A program made the position numbers and the translations under genes. This document shows positions 19,365-28,117 of a DNA stretch of 64,000 bases, in pieces. The notes under the pieces were generated by a model. The model was not told the DNA's origin, searched no databases, and saw nothing but the letters and a program-made list of their open reading frames with translations. Numbering within the stretch: the stretch's first letter is position 1; each line of letters starts with the position of its first letter. Origin of the DNA: Pseudomonas sp. PDM18 (GTDB lineage: Bacteria; Pseudomonadota; Gammaproteobacteria; Pseudomonadales; Pseudomonadaceae); the NCBI RefSeq assembly GCF_014852585.1, contig NZ_JACVBX010000010.1, positions 1 to 64,000 on the forward strand. Direction: 5' to 3'.

Positions 19365-22310
19365 ATGAGCCTGCCGTCCCTGGCCGCTTTGCCGGCTACT
19401 CTCAAGCCTCTCGCCGAGCGCGCTGAGCAGAATTTCCGCACCGCCATCGCCACGCTTTCCCCCGAGCAGATCGAAAGCTTCGACAGCTGGTCCGACGAGC
19501 GGCATGCCGATTTCGCTCGCGTCACCGCCGGCAGCGATTTCGTCGCCGAGCAGGTCCAGCGCGATCCTGCCTTTCTATTGGCGCTGGCAGCGACCGGTGA
19601 GCTGGAGCGTGCCTTGCAACCCGGCGAGATGGGCGCGCAGCTGGAAGCGCTGCTCGCCGACTGCGCTGACGAAGACGAACTGGGCCGCCGCCTGCGTCGC
19701 TTCCGCCGGCGTCAGCAGATGCGCATCATCTGGCGCGACCTGACCCGCCGCAGCGACCTGGCCGGCACCTGCCGCGACCTGTCGGACCTCGCCGACGCCT
19801 GCATCGACCAGTCCCTGGCCTGGCTCTACCAGCGCCACTGCCAGCAGTTCGGCGTGCCCATCGGCAATCGCTCCGGCCTGCCGCAGAAGATGATCGTGCT
19901 GGGCATGGGCAAGCTGGGGGCGGGCGAACTGAACCTGTCCTCCGACATCGACCTGATCTTCGGCTACCCCGAGGGGGGCGAGACCCAGGGCGCCAAGCGC
20001 GCGCTGGATAACCAGGAGTTCTTCACCCGTCTGGGGCAGAAGCTCATCAAGTCGCTGGACGCCATCACCGTCGAGGGCTTCGCCTTCCGCGTCGACATGC
20101 GCCTGCGCCCCTACGGCTCCAGCGGCCCACTGGTGCACAGCTTTGCCGCGCTGGAGCAGTACTACCAGGACCAGGGCCGCGACTGGGAGCGTTACGCGAT
20201 GATCAAGGCCCGCGTGGTCGGCGGCGACCAGGAGGCCGGCCAGCGCCTGCTGGAATTGCTGCGTCCGTTCGTCTACCGGCGCTACCTGGACTTCTCCGCC
20301 ATCGAGGCGCTGCGCACCATGAAGCAGCTGATCCAGCAGGAAGTCCGGCGCAAGGGCATGAGCGAGAACATCAAGCTGGGCGCCGGTGGCATCCGCGAAG
20401 TGGAATTCATCGCCCAGGCCTTCCAGCTGATCCACGGCGGTCGTGACCTCAGCCTGCAGCAGCGACCGCTGCTGCGCGTGCTGGCGATCCTTGAAGGGCA
20501 GGGCTACCTGCCGCCGCAGGTGGTCAGCGAGCTGCGCGAGGGTTACGAGTTCCTGCGCTACGCCGAGCACGCCTTGCAGGCCATCGCCGACCGGCAGACG
20601 CAGATGCTGCCCGAGGACGAATTCGAGCGTATTCGCGTCGCCTTCATCATGGGCTTCGCCAACTGGTCGGCCTTCCACCAGGCCACCAACCAGTGGCGCG
20701 ATCGCATCGACTGGCACTTCCGCCAGGTCATCGCTGACCCGGACGAAGATGAAGAGGGTCAGGTGGATACCACCATTGGCGGCGAGTGGATTCCGCTGTG
20801 GGAAGAGGCAGTGGATGAAGAGTCCGCCTGCCGGCAGTTCGCCGATGCCGGGTTTGCCCAGCCGGCGGCGGCCTGGAAACGCCTGACCGATTTGCGCAAT
20901 GGCCCGCAGGTGCGCGCCATGCAGCGCCTAGGTCGCGAGCGGCTGGATGCCTTCATGCCGCGCCTGCTGAACATGATCGCCGAGCGCGGTCCGGCGGATG
21001 TGTTGCTGGAGCGGGTGCTGCCGCTGATCGAGGCGGTGGCGCGGCGCTCGGCCTATCTCGTGCTGCTCACCGAGAACCCCGGCGCGCTGGAGCGCCTGCT
21101 GACGCTCTGCGCGGCCAGTCCGATGGTGGCCGAGCAGATCGCCCGCTTCCCCATCCTGCTCGACGAGCTATTGAATGAAGGGCGGCTGTTCCGTCCGCCG
21201 CAGGCTGCCGAACTAGGCGCCGAGTTGCGCGAGCGGCTGATGCGCATCCCCGAGGACGACCTCGAACAGCAGATGGAAACTCTGCGCCACTTCAAGCTGG
21301 CCCACGGTCTGCGCGTGGTGGCCTCGGAAATCGCCGGAACCCTGCCGCTGATGAAGGTCAGCGACTACCTGACCTGGCTGGCCGAGGCGATCCTCGAACA
21401 GGTGCTGAGCCTGACCTGGGACCAACTGGTGCAGCGCCACGGCCGCCCGACCCGCGTGGACGGCACTCCCTGCGATCCGGACTTCATCATCATTGGCTAC
21501 GGCAAGTCCGGCGGCCTGGAACTGGGCCACGGTTCCGATCTGGACCTGGTGTTCATCCACGACGGTGACCCGCAGAGCGAGACCGACGGCGCCAAGCCCA
21601 TCGACGGGGCGCAGTTCTACACGCGCCTAGGGCAGAAGATCATTCACTTCCTTACTGCGCAGACGCCCTCTGGCATGCTCTACGAGGTCGACATGCGCCT
21701 GCGCCCCAGCGGCGCCTCCGGCCTGCTGGTCAGTTCGCTGCGCGCCTTCGAGGCTTACCAGCTGGGCGAGGCCTGGACCTGGGAGCACCAGGCGCTGGTG
21801 CGCGCTCGCGTGCTCGCCGGCTGCAAGCGCGTGGCGGTGGCCTTCGAGGCGATCCGCGCGAAAGTGCTGGGCCAGCAACGCGATCTGCCGGAGTTGCGCA
21901 AGGAGGTCAGCGAGATGCGCGCGAAGATGCGCGACAACCTCGGCACCCCCAGCACTGTCGCCGGCACCGCGCCGAATGCCTTCGAGGCCGCGGCCCCGTT
22001 CGATCTCAAGCAGGATGCCGGTGGTATCGTCGATATCGAATTTATGGTGCAATACGCGGCCCTGGCCTGGTCGTGGCAGCACCCGGAGCTGGTGGAGTTC
22101 ACCGACAATATCCGCATTCTGGAAGCGCTGGAGCGAGTCGGGTTGATGTCCGGCGAGGATGTCCTGAAGCTGCAGGACGCCTACAAGGCCTACCGGGCGG
22201 CGGCGCACCGATTGTCCCTACAGAAGCAGCCGGGCGTGGTGAGCGGCGACCACTTCCATGCGGAACGTCGCATGGTGATGCAGATGTGGAAGGCCTTCGA
22301 GCTGACCTGA
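19365..22310 (+). CDS. glnE: Bifunctional glutamine synthetase adenylyltransferase/deadenylase
   Basis: Adds and removes AMP on glutamine synthetase subunits in response to PII state, tuning nitrogen assimilation. 981 residues, full length. Two nucleotidyltransferase domains: an N-terminal deadenylase domain with GMGKLGAGELN and DIDLIF (~177-197), and a C-terminal adenylylase domain with GYGKSGGLELGHGSD and LDLVFIH (~707-730). A helical linker (~440-680) carries a GlnD/PII-responsive region in the family. ATG at 19365 with AGGAT upstream. It is divergent from aceE. In PAO1 ilvE follows glnE, but here waaF follows directly. Confidence 0.97.
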   Translation: MSLPSLAALPATLKPLAERAEQNFRTAIATLSPEQIESFDSWSDERHADFARVTAGSDFVAEQVQRDPAFLLALAATGELERALQPGEMGAQLEALLADCADEDELGRRLRRFRRRQQMRIIWRDLTRRSDLAGTCRDLSDLADACIDQSLAWLYQRHCQQFGVPIGNRSGLPQKMIVLGMGKLGAGELNLSSDIDLIFGYPEGGETQGAKRALDNQEFFTRLGQKLIKSLDAITVEGFAFRVDMRLRPYGSSGPLVHSFAALEQYYQDQGRDWERYAMIKARVVGGDQEAGQRLLELLRPFVYRRYLDFSAIEALRTMKQLIQQEVRRKGMSENIKLGAGGIREVEFIAQAFQLIHGGRDLSLQQRPLLRVLAILEGQGYLPPQVVSELREGYEFLRYAEHALQAIADRQTQMLPEDEFERIRVAFIMGFANWSAFHQATNQWRDRIDWHFRQVIADPDEDEEGQVDTTIGGEWIPLWEEAVDEESACRQFADAGFAQPAAAWKRLTDLRNGPQVRAMQRLGRERLDAFMPRLLNMIAERGPADVLLERVLPLIEAVARRSAYLVLLTENPGALERLLTLCAASPMVAEQIARFPILLDELLNEGRLFRPPQAAELGAELRERLMRIPEDDLEQQMETLRHFKLAHGLRVVASEIAGTLPLMKVSDYLTWLAEAILEQVLSLTWDQLVQRHGRPTRVDGTPCDPDFIIIGYGKSGGLELGHGSDLDLVFIHDGDPQSETDGAKPIDGAQFYTRLGQKIIHFLTAQTPSGMLYEVDMRLRPSGASGLLVSSLRAFEAYQLGEAWTWEHQALVRARVLAGCKRVAVAFEAIRAKVLGQQRDLPELRKEVSEMRAKMRDNLGTPSTVAGTAPNAFEAAAPFDLKQDAGGIVDIEFMVQYAALAWSWQHPELVEFTDNIRILEALERVGLMSGEDVLKLQDAYKAYRAAAHRLSLQKQPGVVSGDHFHAERRMVMQMWKAFELT

Positions 22311-22556
22311 TTCGCTGCGATTTTCCATGAAATAGCCAGCATCCGGCGGGATGATGATCGCCGGAGCGGGCTGCGCTGTCGGTTGCTTGTGCAGCTATAT
22401 GAATGTCAGGAGTTGGGCGCGTGATGCCATTGCGCCAGGTCACAGGGAGTGACGAAATCCGCCCGGCTGCAAGGTGCGCTGGGCTAGACTGCCGGCATTC
22501 GATGCTCGGCACCCGGTCGTGACGGCATGCGCCGCACGGCTGGATGAATGGAGTAC
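22311..22556. other. Gap between glnE and waaF, no gene seen
   Basis: About 250 bp with no plausible coding frame. PAO1 has ilvE at this point; no IlvE-like sequence is recognisable. A TAGACT hexamer near 22484 might be a -10 element for waaF, but no good -35 is visible. Confidence 0.4.
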
Positions 22557-22586
22557 GGGGAGGCGAGAGCCTCCCCGGTCGTTTTT
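22557..22586 (+). terminator. Intrinsic terminator just before waaF
   Basis: A perfect 8-bp stem GGGGAGGC/GCCTCCCC with a GAGA loop is followed by GGTCGTTTTT. It ends only 11 nt before the waaF ATG. It is too far from the glnE stop (about 245 nt) to be an obvious glnE terminator. It may be left over from a lost gene, or act as an attenuator for waaF. Confidence 0.75.
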
Positions 22587-22596
22587 CGGAAAAGGC

Positions 22597-23640
22597 ATGA
22601 GAATTCTGATCGTAGGCCCCTCCTGGGTGGGCGACATGGTGATGGCGCAGACGCTCTTCCAGTGTCTGAAGCGGCAGCATCCGGACTGCGTGATCGACGT
22701 GCTGGCGCCCGACTGGAGCCGGCCGATCCTCGAGCGCATGCCCGAAGTGCGCCAGGCCCTGAGCTTCCCGCTCGGCCACGGTGTGCTGGACATCGCCTCG
22801 CGCCGGCGCATCGGCAAGACCCTCAAGGGCCAGTATGACCAGGCGATCCTCCTGCCCAACTCGCTCAAGTCGGCGCTGGTGCCGTATTTCGCCGGCATCC
22901 CCAGGCGCACCGGCTGGAAGGGCGAGATGCGCTACGGCCTGCTCAACGACATCCGTACGCTGGATAAAGAGCGCTATCCGCTGATGATCGAGCGCTTCAT
23001 GGCTCTGGCCTATGAGCCGGGCGCCGAGCTGCCGCAGCCTTATCCGCAGCCGCGTCTGTCCATCGACCCGCAGACCCGCGATGCCGCGTTGGCCAGGTTC
23101 GGCCTGAGCCTGGACCGCCCGGTACTGGCGCTCTGCCCCGGCGCCGAGTTCGGCGAGGCCAAGCGCTGGCCCGCCGAGTACTACGCCAAGGTCGCCGAGG
23201 CGAAGATCCGTGCCGGCTGGCAGGTGTGGATCTTCGGTTCGAAGAACGATCATCCCGGCGGCGAAGACATCCGCATGCGCCTGATTCCCGGCCTGCGCGA
23301 AGAATCGGTGAACCTCGCCGGCGAGACCGCCCTGGCCGAGGCCATCGACCTGATGTCCTGCGCCGGCGCCGTGGTCACCAACGATTCCGGCCTGATGCAC
23401 GTGGCCGCCGCCCTGAATCGCCCGCTGGTGGCAGTCTATGGCTCCACTTCGCCGCAGTTCACCCCGCCGCTGGCCGATGCCGTAGAGATAGTGCGTCTCG
23501 GCCTGGAATGCAGCCCCTGCTTCGATCGGGTGTGCCGCTTCGGTCACTACAACTGCCTGCGCGAGCTGAAGCCGCGCCCGGTGATCGAAGCGCTGGACCG
23601 ACTGGTCGCCGACCCGGTGGATGTGGAAAGCGCTGAATGA
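22597..23640 (+). CDS. waaF: LPS heptosyltransferase II
   Basis: GT9-family enzyme that adds the second L-glycero-D-manno-heptose of the LPS inner core, at the cytoplasmic face of the inner membrane. 347 residues. It begins MRILIVGPSWVGDMVMAQ, the family signature, and has the ADP-heptose-binding C-terminal segment CPGAEFGEAKRWP and TNDSGLMHVAAAL. The ATG at 22597 fits these homologs; an in-frame start at 22474 would add an unrelated Arg-rich leader that crosses the terminator. The stop overlaps the waaC start by four bases, making it the first gene of the core operon. Confidence 0.96.
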   Translation: MRILIVGPSWVGDMVMAQTLFQCLKRQHPDCVIDVLAPDWSRPILERMPEVRQALSFPLGHGVLDIASRRRIGKTLKGQYDQAILLPNSLKSALVPYFAGIPRRTGWKGEMRYGLLNDIRTLDKERYPLMIERFMALAYEPGAELPQPYPQPRLSIDPQTRDAALARFGLSLDRPVLALCPGAEFGEAKRWPAEYYAKVAEAKIRAGWQVWIFGSKNDHPGGEDIRMRLIPGLREESVNLAGETALAEAIDLMSCAGAVVTNDSGLMHVAAALNRPLVAVYGSTSPQFTPPLADAVEIVRLGLECSPCFDRVCRFGHYNCLRELKPRPVIEALDRLVADPVDVESAE

Positions 23641-24710
23641 GGGTCCTGTTGATCAAGACCTCGTCCCTGGGCGATGTCATCCACACCCTGCCGGCGTTGA
23701 CCGACGCCGCCCGCGCTATTCCCGGCATCCAGTTCGATTGGGTGGTGGAGGAGGGCTTCGCCGAGATACCCGCCTGGCATCCCGCCGTGGCCCAGGTGAT
23801 CCCGGTGGCGATTCGCCGCTGGCGCAAGAACCTCTGGCAGACCCTCAAGAGTGGCGAGTGGGGTCGCTTCAAGCGCCGCCTGAAGGAGGTCGACTACGAC
23901 CTGGTGATCGACGCCCAAGGCCTGCTCAAAAGCGCCTGGCTGACCCGCTATGCGCGCCGTCGCACGCCCGTCGCCGGGCTGGACAAGGAGTCGGCCCGCG
24001 AGCCGGCCGCCAGTCGGTTCTATAACCGTACCTATCCGGTCGCCTGGGGCCAGCACGCCGTCGAGCGCGTGCGCCAGCTGTTCGCCCAGGCGCTGGACTA
24101 CCCGCTACCCGCCGGCACCGGCAACTACGGCCTGGATCGCAATCGCCTGCTGGACGCGGTGGAAACCGAGCCCTACCTGGTGTTCCTGCATGGCACCACC
24201 TGGGTGACCAAGCACTGGCCCGAGGTGTACTGGCGCGAACTGGCCCAGCGCATGGGCGAGCGCGGCTGGCATGTCCGCCTGCCGTGGGGCAACGATGCCG
24301 AGCGGCAGCGTGCCGAGCGGCTCGCCGAAGGCTTGGAAAACGCCTCTGTGCTCCCCAAATTAAGCCTCGCAGGCATGGCCAAGGTACTGGCCGGCGCTTC
24401 CGCCTGCGTGGCGGTCGACACCGGGCTGGGACACCTGGCCGCCGCCCTGGACGTGCCGACGCTGTCTCTGTTCGGCCCGACCAACCCCGGTCTGACCGGT
24501 GCCTACGGGCGCTCGCAGGTGCACCTGGCCAGCGACTGGCCCTCGTGCGCGCCCTGCCTGCAGAAGACCTGTACCTACCAGCCGACGGCCGAAGACAAGC
24601 GCCAGTTCGACCTGCGGCATGAACAGCCTCTGTGCTTCACGCGCCTGAATCCTCAGCGCGTGGCGAACCAGCTGGAGGCACTGCTGCTGGCCCCGGAGAC
24701 GCTTCGATGA
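23637..24710 (+). CDS. waaC: LPS heptosyltransferase I
   Basis: GT9-family enzyme that transfers the first heptose from ADP-heptose to Kdo. 357 residues, normal length. N terminus MRVLLIKTSSLGDVIHTLPA is the family signature. Conserved LHGTTWVTKHWPEVYW and DTGLGHLAAALDVPTLSLFG segments form the nucleotide-sugar site. Start and stop overlap waaF and waaG by ATGA junctions, indicating translational coupling. Confidence 0.96.
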   Translation: MRVLLIKTSSLGDVIHTLPALTDAARAIPGIQFDWVVEEGFAEIPAWHPAVAQVIPVAIRRWRKNLWQTLKSGEWGRFKRRLKEVDYDLVIDAQGLLKSAWLTRYARRRTPVAGLDKESAREPAASRFYNRTYPVAWGQHAVERVRQLFAQALDYPLPAGTGNYGLDRNRLLDAVETEPYLVFLHGTTWVTKHWPEVYWRELAQRMGERGWHVRLPWGNDAERQRAERLAEGLENASVLPKLSLAGMAKVLAGASACVAVDTGLGHLAAALDVPTLSLFGPTNPGLTGAYGRSQVHLASDWPSCAPCLQKTCTYQPTAEDKRQFDLRHEQPLCFTRLNPQRVANQLEALLLAPETLR

Positions 24711-25828
24711 CCCTGGCTTTCGTCCTCTACAAATACTTCCCGTTCGGCGGGCTGCAGCGTGATTTCATGCGCATCGCCCTGGAATGCCAGCAGCGTGGCC
24801 ACTCCATCCGCGTGTACACACCGATCTGGGAAGGCGAAGTGCCGCCTGGCTTCGACGTGCGCGTGGCGCCGGTGAAGTCGCTGTTCAACCATCGCCGCAA
24901 CGAGAAATTCAGCGCCTGGCTGCAGGCGGACCTGGCTCGCTCGCCGGTGGACCGGGTGATCGGCTTCAACAAGATGCCTGGCCTGGATGTGTATTACGCC
25001 GCCGACGGCTGCTTCGAGGACAAGGCGCAGACCCTGCGCAACTCTTTCTACCGTCGCTGGGGTCGCTACAAGCACTTCGCCGATTACGAGCGCGCGGTGT
25101 TTGCGCCGGAGTCGAAGACCGAGATCCTGATGATCTCCGAAGTGCAGCAACCGCTGTTCATCAAGCATTACCGCACCCCCGAGGCGCGCTTCCACCTGCT
25201 GCCGCCGGGCATCGCCCAGGATCGTCGTGCACCGGCCAATGCCGGGGAAATCCGCGCGCAGTTCCGTCGCGAGTTCAAGCTGGGCGACGACGACCTGCTG
25301 CTGGTGCAGATCGGCTCCGGCTTCAAGACCAAGGGCCTGGACCGCAGCCTCAAGGCGCTGGCCGCGCTGCCGCGCGCGCTGCGCAAGCGCACCCGGCTGA
25401 TCGCCATCGGCCAGGACGATCCCAAACCATTCCTGCTGCAGGTGAAGGCGCTGGGGCTGTCGGACAACGTGCAGATCCTCAAGGGGCGCAGCGACATTCC
25501 GCGCTTCTTGCTCGGCGCCGATCTGCTGATCCACCCGGCGTACAACGAGAACACCGGCACCGTGCTGCTCGAAGCGCTGGTCGCGGGCTTGCCAGTGCTG
25601 GTCACCGACGTCTGCGGCTACGCGCACTACATCGACGAGGCCAAAGCTGGGCGTGTGGTGCCGTCGCCCTTCGAGCAGGATCGTTTGAACGCGATGCTTC
25701 AGCAGATGCTGGAAGATGATGCAGCGCGCGCAGAGTGGGGGCGCAATGGCCTGGCCTTCGCCGACAGCGCCGATCTCTACAGCATGCCGCAGCACGCCGC
25801 CGACCTGATCCTGCGGGAGCGCGCATGA
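24707..25828 (+). CDS. waaG: LPS core glycosyltransferase WaaG (GT4)
   Basis: In P. aeruginosa WaaG adds the first hexosamine or hexose onto the heptose region of the core. 373 residues. N terminus MTLAFVLYKYFPFGGLQRD is the WaaG acceptor-side signature. C-terminal GT-B features include IGSGFKTKGLDR, the donor loop HPAYNENTGTVLLEALVAGLP (E-x7-E) and a final helical tail. The start is ATG at 24707, overlapping the waaC stop; an upstream in-frame ATG at 24632 lies inside waaC and is rejected. The stop overlaps waaP by ATGA. Confidence 0.95.
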   Translation: MTLAFVLYKYFPFGGLQRDFMRIALECQQRGHSIRVYTPIWEGEVPPGFDVRVAPVKSLFNHRRNEKFSAWLQADLARSPVDRVIGFNKMPGLDVYYAADGCFEDKAQTLRNSFYRRWGRYKHFADYERAVFAPESKTEILMISEVQQPLFIKHYRTPEARFHLLPPGIAQDRRAPANAGEIRAQFRREFKLGDDDLLLVQIGSGFKTKGLDRSLKALAALPRALRKRTRLIAIGQDDPKPFLLQVKALGLSDNVQILKGRSDIPRFLLGADLLIHPAYNENTGTVLLEALVAGLPVLVTDVCGYAHYIDEAKAGRVVPSPFEQDRLNAMLQQMLEDDAARAEWGRNGLAFADSADLYSMPQHAADLILRERA

Positions 25829-26631
25829 AGCTCGAACTGCACGAGCCATTCATGCGCCTGTGGGCTGGCAAGGACCCGTTCATCGAGGTCGAGCGCCTGC
25901 AGGGCAAGGTCTACCGCGAACTGGAAGGCCGCCGCACGCTGCGTACCGAAGTCGAAGGTCGCGGCTATTTCGTGAAGATCCACCGTGGCATCGGTTGGGG
26001 CGAAATCGTCAAGAACCTGTTCAGCGCGAAGCTCCCAGTGCTCGGCGCCGGCCAGGAGCAGCGTGCCCTGGAGCGCCTGCACCAGGCCGGCGTGGCGACC
26101 ATGACTGCGGTGGCCTACGGCGAACGCGGCGGCAATCCGGCCGCGCAGCACTCTTTCATCATCACCGAAGAACTGGCGCCCACCATCGACCTGGAAGTCC
26201 TCTCGCTGGACTGGCTGCAGACGCCGCCCGAACCGCGCCTGAAGCGCGCGCTGATCTCCGAGGTGGCGAAGATGGTCGGCACCATGCACCGCGCCGGGGT
26301 CAACCACCGCGACTGCTACATCTGTCACTTCCTGCTGCACACCGACCGCCCGATCAGCGCTGATGACCTACGCCTGTCGGTCATCGACCTGCACCGCGCC
26401 CAGACCCGCGACGCCACGCCGCGCCGCTGGCGCGACAAGGACCTGGCTGCGCTGTACTTCTCTGCGCTGGATATCGGCCTTACGCGCCGTGACAAATTGC
26501 GCTTCCTGCGCGGCTACTTCCGGCGCCCGCTGCGTGACATCCTCCGCGAGGAGGCCGCGCTGCTGGCGTGGATGGAGCGCAAGGCTGCCAAGCTCTACGA
26601 CCGCAAACAACGTTACGGAGACCTGCTCTGA
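25825..26631 (+). CDS. waaP: LPS core heptose (I) kinase WaaP
   Basis: Kinase that phosphorylates heptose I of the inner core. In P. aeruginosa the gene is essential and supports outer-membrane integrity and lipoprotein/LPS export. 268 residues, usual length. Kinase-fold residues are visible: K51 in FVKIHRG, HRDCYICHFLL from 161 with catalytic D163, and IDLHRAQ for the metal-binding Asp. The ATG at 25825 overlaps the waaG stop; the next gene begins on the last base of this stop codon. Confidence 0.96.
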   Translation: MKLELHEPFMRLWAGKDPFIEVERLQGKVYRELEGRRTLRTEVEGRGYFVKIHRGIGWGEIVKNLFSAKLPVLGAGQEQRALERLHQAGVATMTAVAYGERGGNPAAQHSFIITEELAPTIDLEVLSLDWLQTPPEPRLKRALISEVAKMVGTMHRAGVNHRDCYICHFLLHTDRPISADDLRLSVIDLHRAQTRDATPRRWRDKDLAALYFSALDIGLTRRDKLRFLRGYFRRPLRDILREEAALLAWMERKAAKLYDRKQRYGDLL

Positions 26632-27365
26632 TGGCCGGCTGGGTACTCGAAGCCGACTACCAGCATCTCGCCGCCGATTTCGGTAGCCTGGATGCCGTGT
26701 TCGCCCTGGAGGGCGAGCGAATTACCAAGGATGCGATGTCCGACGTCGTGCGCGTGGAGCGCGAGGGCGTGCGTTATTACGTCAAGCGCTACCGCAAGCC
26801 GGGCAAGGGTTTTCGGCGCTTTCTGCCGCGTCCGCGGGTGAAGGCCGAGTGGCAGAATCTCAAGCAGTTCGCCAAGTGGGGCATACCGACCGCGAAGGTG
26901 GTGGCCTACGGTCTGGAACGCGTCAACGGCGGTTTCTCCCGTGGCGCGATCATTACCCGCGAACTGGTCGGCACCGAGGACCTGCATGCCCTGGCCAAGC
27001 AGGCCGATCCGCGTCTGAAGGATCGCGCCTGGGTCGAGCACGTCATGCGTCAACTGGCCCACTACACCCGGACCATGCATGACCACCACTTCACCCACAA
27101 CGACCTGAAGTGGCGCAACATCCTGGTCGACGGGGAGGGGATGGTGTACTTCATCGACTGCCCGATCGGCGACTTCTGGATCGGCTTCATGCTGCGCTAC
27201 CGCATCACCAAGGACTTGGCGACGCTCGACAAGGTCGCCAAGCGCCAGTTGTCCGCCACCCAGCGCCTGCGCTTCTATCTGCTGTACCGCCGGCGCGAGC
27301 GTCTTAACGCGTCTGACAAGAAGCGCATCCGCCACATCGTTCATTTCTTCGAGGGACGCGAGTGA
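26631..27365 (+). CDS. LPS-kinase family protein (PA5008-like)
   Basis: 244-residue member of the lipopolysaccharide kinase (Kdo/WaaP, InaA-like) family, probably phosphorylating another core heptose position. The kinase elements are complete: K52 in YYVKRYRK, HNDLKWRN at 156-163 (D158), and YFIDCP with the second Asp at 176. TGATG overlap with waaP and GTGA overlap with the next gene show tight coupling. It corresponds in position to PAO1 PA5008. The exact acceptor is not deducible. Confidence 0.85.
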   Translation: MAGWVLEADYQHLAADFGSLDAVFALEGERITKDAMSDVVRVEREGVRYYVKRYRKPGKGFRRFLPRPRVKAEWQNLKQFAKWGIPTAKVVAYGLERVNGGFSRGAIITRELVGTEDLHALAKQADPRLKDRAWVEHVMRQLAHYTRTMHDHHFTHNDLKWRNILVDGEGMVYFIDCPIGDFWIGFMLRYRITKDLATLDKVAKRQLSATQRLRFYLLYRRRERLNASDKKRIRHIVHFFEGRE

Positions 27366-28117
27366 AGGACTTCATTGCCGAGGGCGACCAGGCCCTGCTG
27401 GAAAGCAACGCCCTGGCCGATTTCGATGCCTTGTGGGCCCTGGAGCTGGTGGCCGTCGACGAGCCCAACACCGAGCGTGGGGGCTATAGCAGCGTCTACC
27501 GCCTGGAGCTCGACGGCACCGCCTACTACCTCAAGCGCCAGAGCAACCACCTGACCCGCAGCCTGAAGCGCCCGTTCGGTGAGCCGACCTTCAGCCGCGA
27601 GTTCCGCAATATCCAGCGCTACCATCAGCTGGGCATTCCCTCCATGCAGGCGGCCTTTTTCGGTGCGCGGCAGGTCGGCGACGAGCGCCGGGCGATCCTC
27701 ATGACCCGCGCGCTGGACGGCTGGCGTGACCTGGACAGCCTGCTGCAGGGCTGGTCCAGCCTGCCTGGCGAGCGCCGCCAGGCCATCCTGCGCGCCTGCG
27801 GCATGCTCGCCCGGCGTCTGCACGAAGCCGGGCAGATGCATGGCTGCTTCTATCCCAAGCACATCTTCCTGCGCGAAACCGACGACGCCTTCGAGGCGAC
27901 CCTGATCGACCTGGAAAAGACCCGCCCGCTGTGGTTCGGTCAGCGCGACCGCGTGCGCGATCTCGAGCCGCTGCTGCGCCGCGCGCCGGACTGGAGCGAG
28001 ACCGACGTGCGCAACCTGCTGGCGGCCTACCTGGGTACCTCGTCCACTGGCCCCGAAGTGGATGACTGGTATCGCCGTCTGGGTGCGCGCCGCAAGAAGA
28101 AGGAAAACCGCGCATGA
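27362..28117 (+). CDS. InaA/LPS-kinase-like protein with altered catalytic loop (PA5007-like)
   Basis: 251 residues, start GTG at 27362 overlapping the previous stop. An N-lobe lysine (K58 in YYLKRQ) and a metal-type Asp in LIDLEKTR are visible. The expected HxD catalytic loop reads MHGCFYPKHIFL, with Cys-Phe where the catalytic Asp belongs. This resembles InaA-branch proteins and could mean a divergent mechanism or a non-catalytic partner of the flanking kinases. The C terminus is very basic. It lies inside the waa operon with an ATGA overlap to the next gene. Confidence 0.82.
   Translation: MKDFIAEGDQALLESNALADFDALWALELVAVDEPNTERGGYSSVYRLELDGTAYYLKRQSNHLTRSLKRPFGEPTFSREFRNIQRYHQLGIPSMQAAFFGARQVGDERRAILMTRALDGWRDLDSLLQGWSSLPGERRQAILRACGMLARRLHEAGQMHGCFYPKHIFLRETDDAFEATLIDLEKTRPLWFGQRDRVRDLEPLLRRAPDWSETDVRNLLAAYLGTSSTGPEVDDWYRRLGARRKKKENRA

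Noticed and set aside
22474..22596. Longer waaF start
   Set aside because: It would put a terminator hairpin within the coding region and add 41 residues not found in heptosyltransferases.
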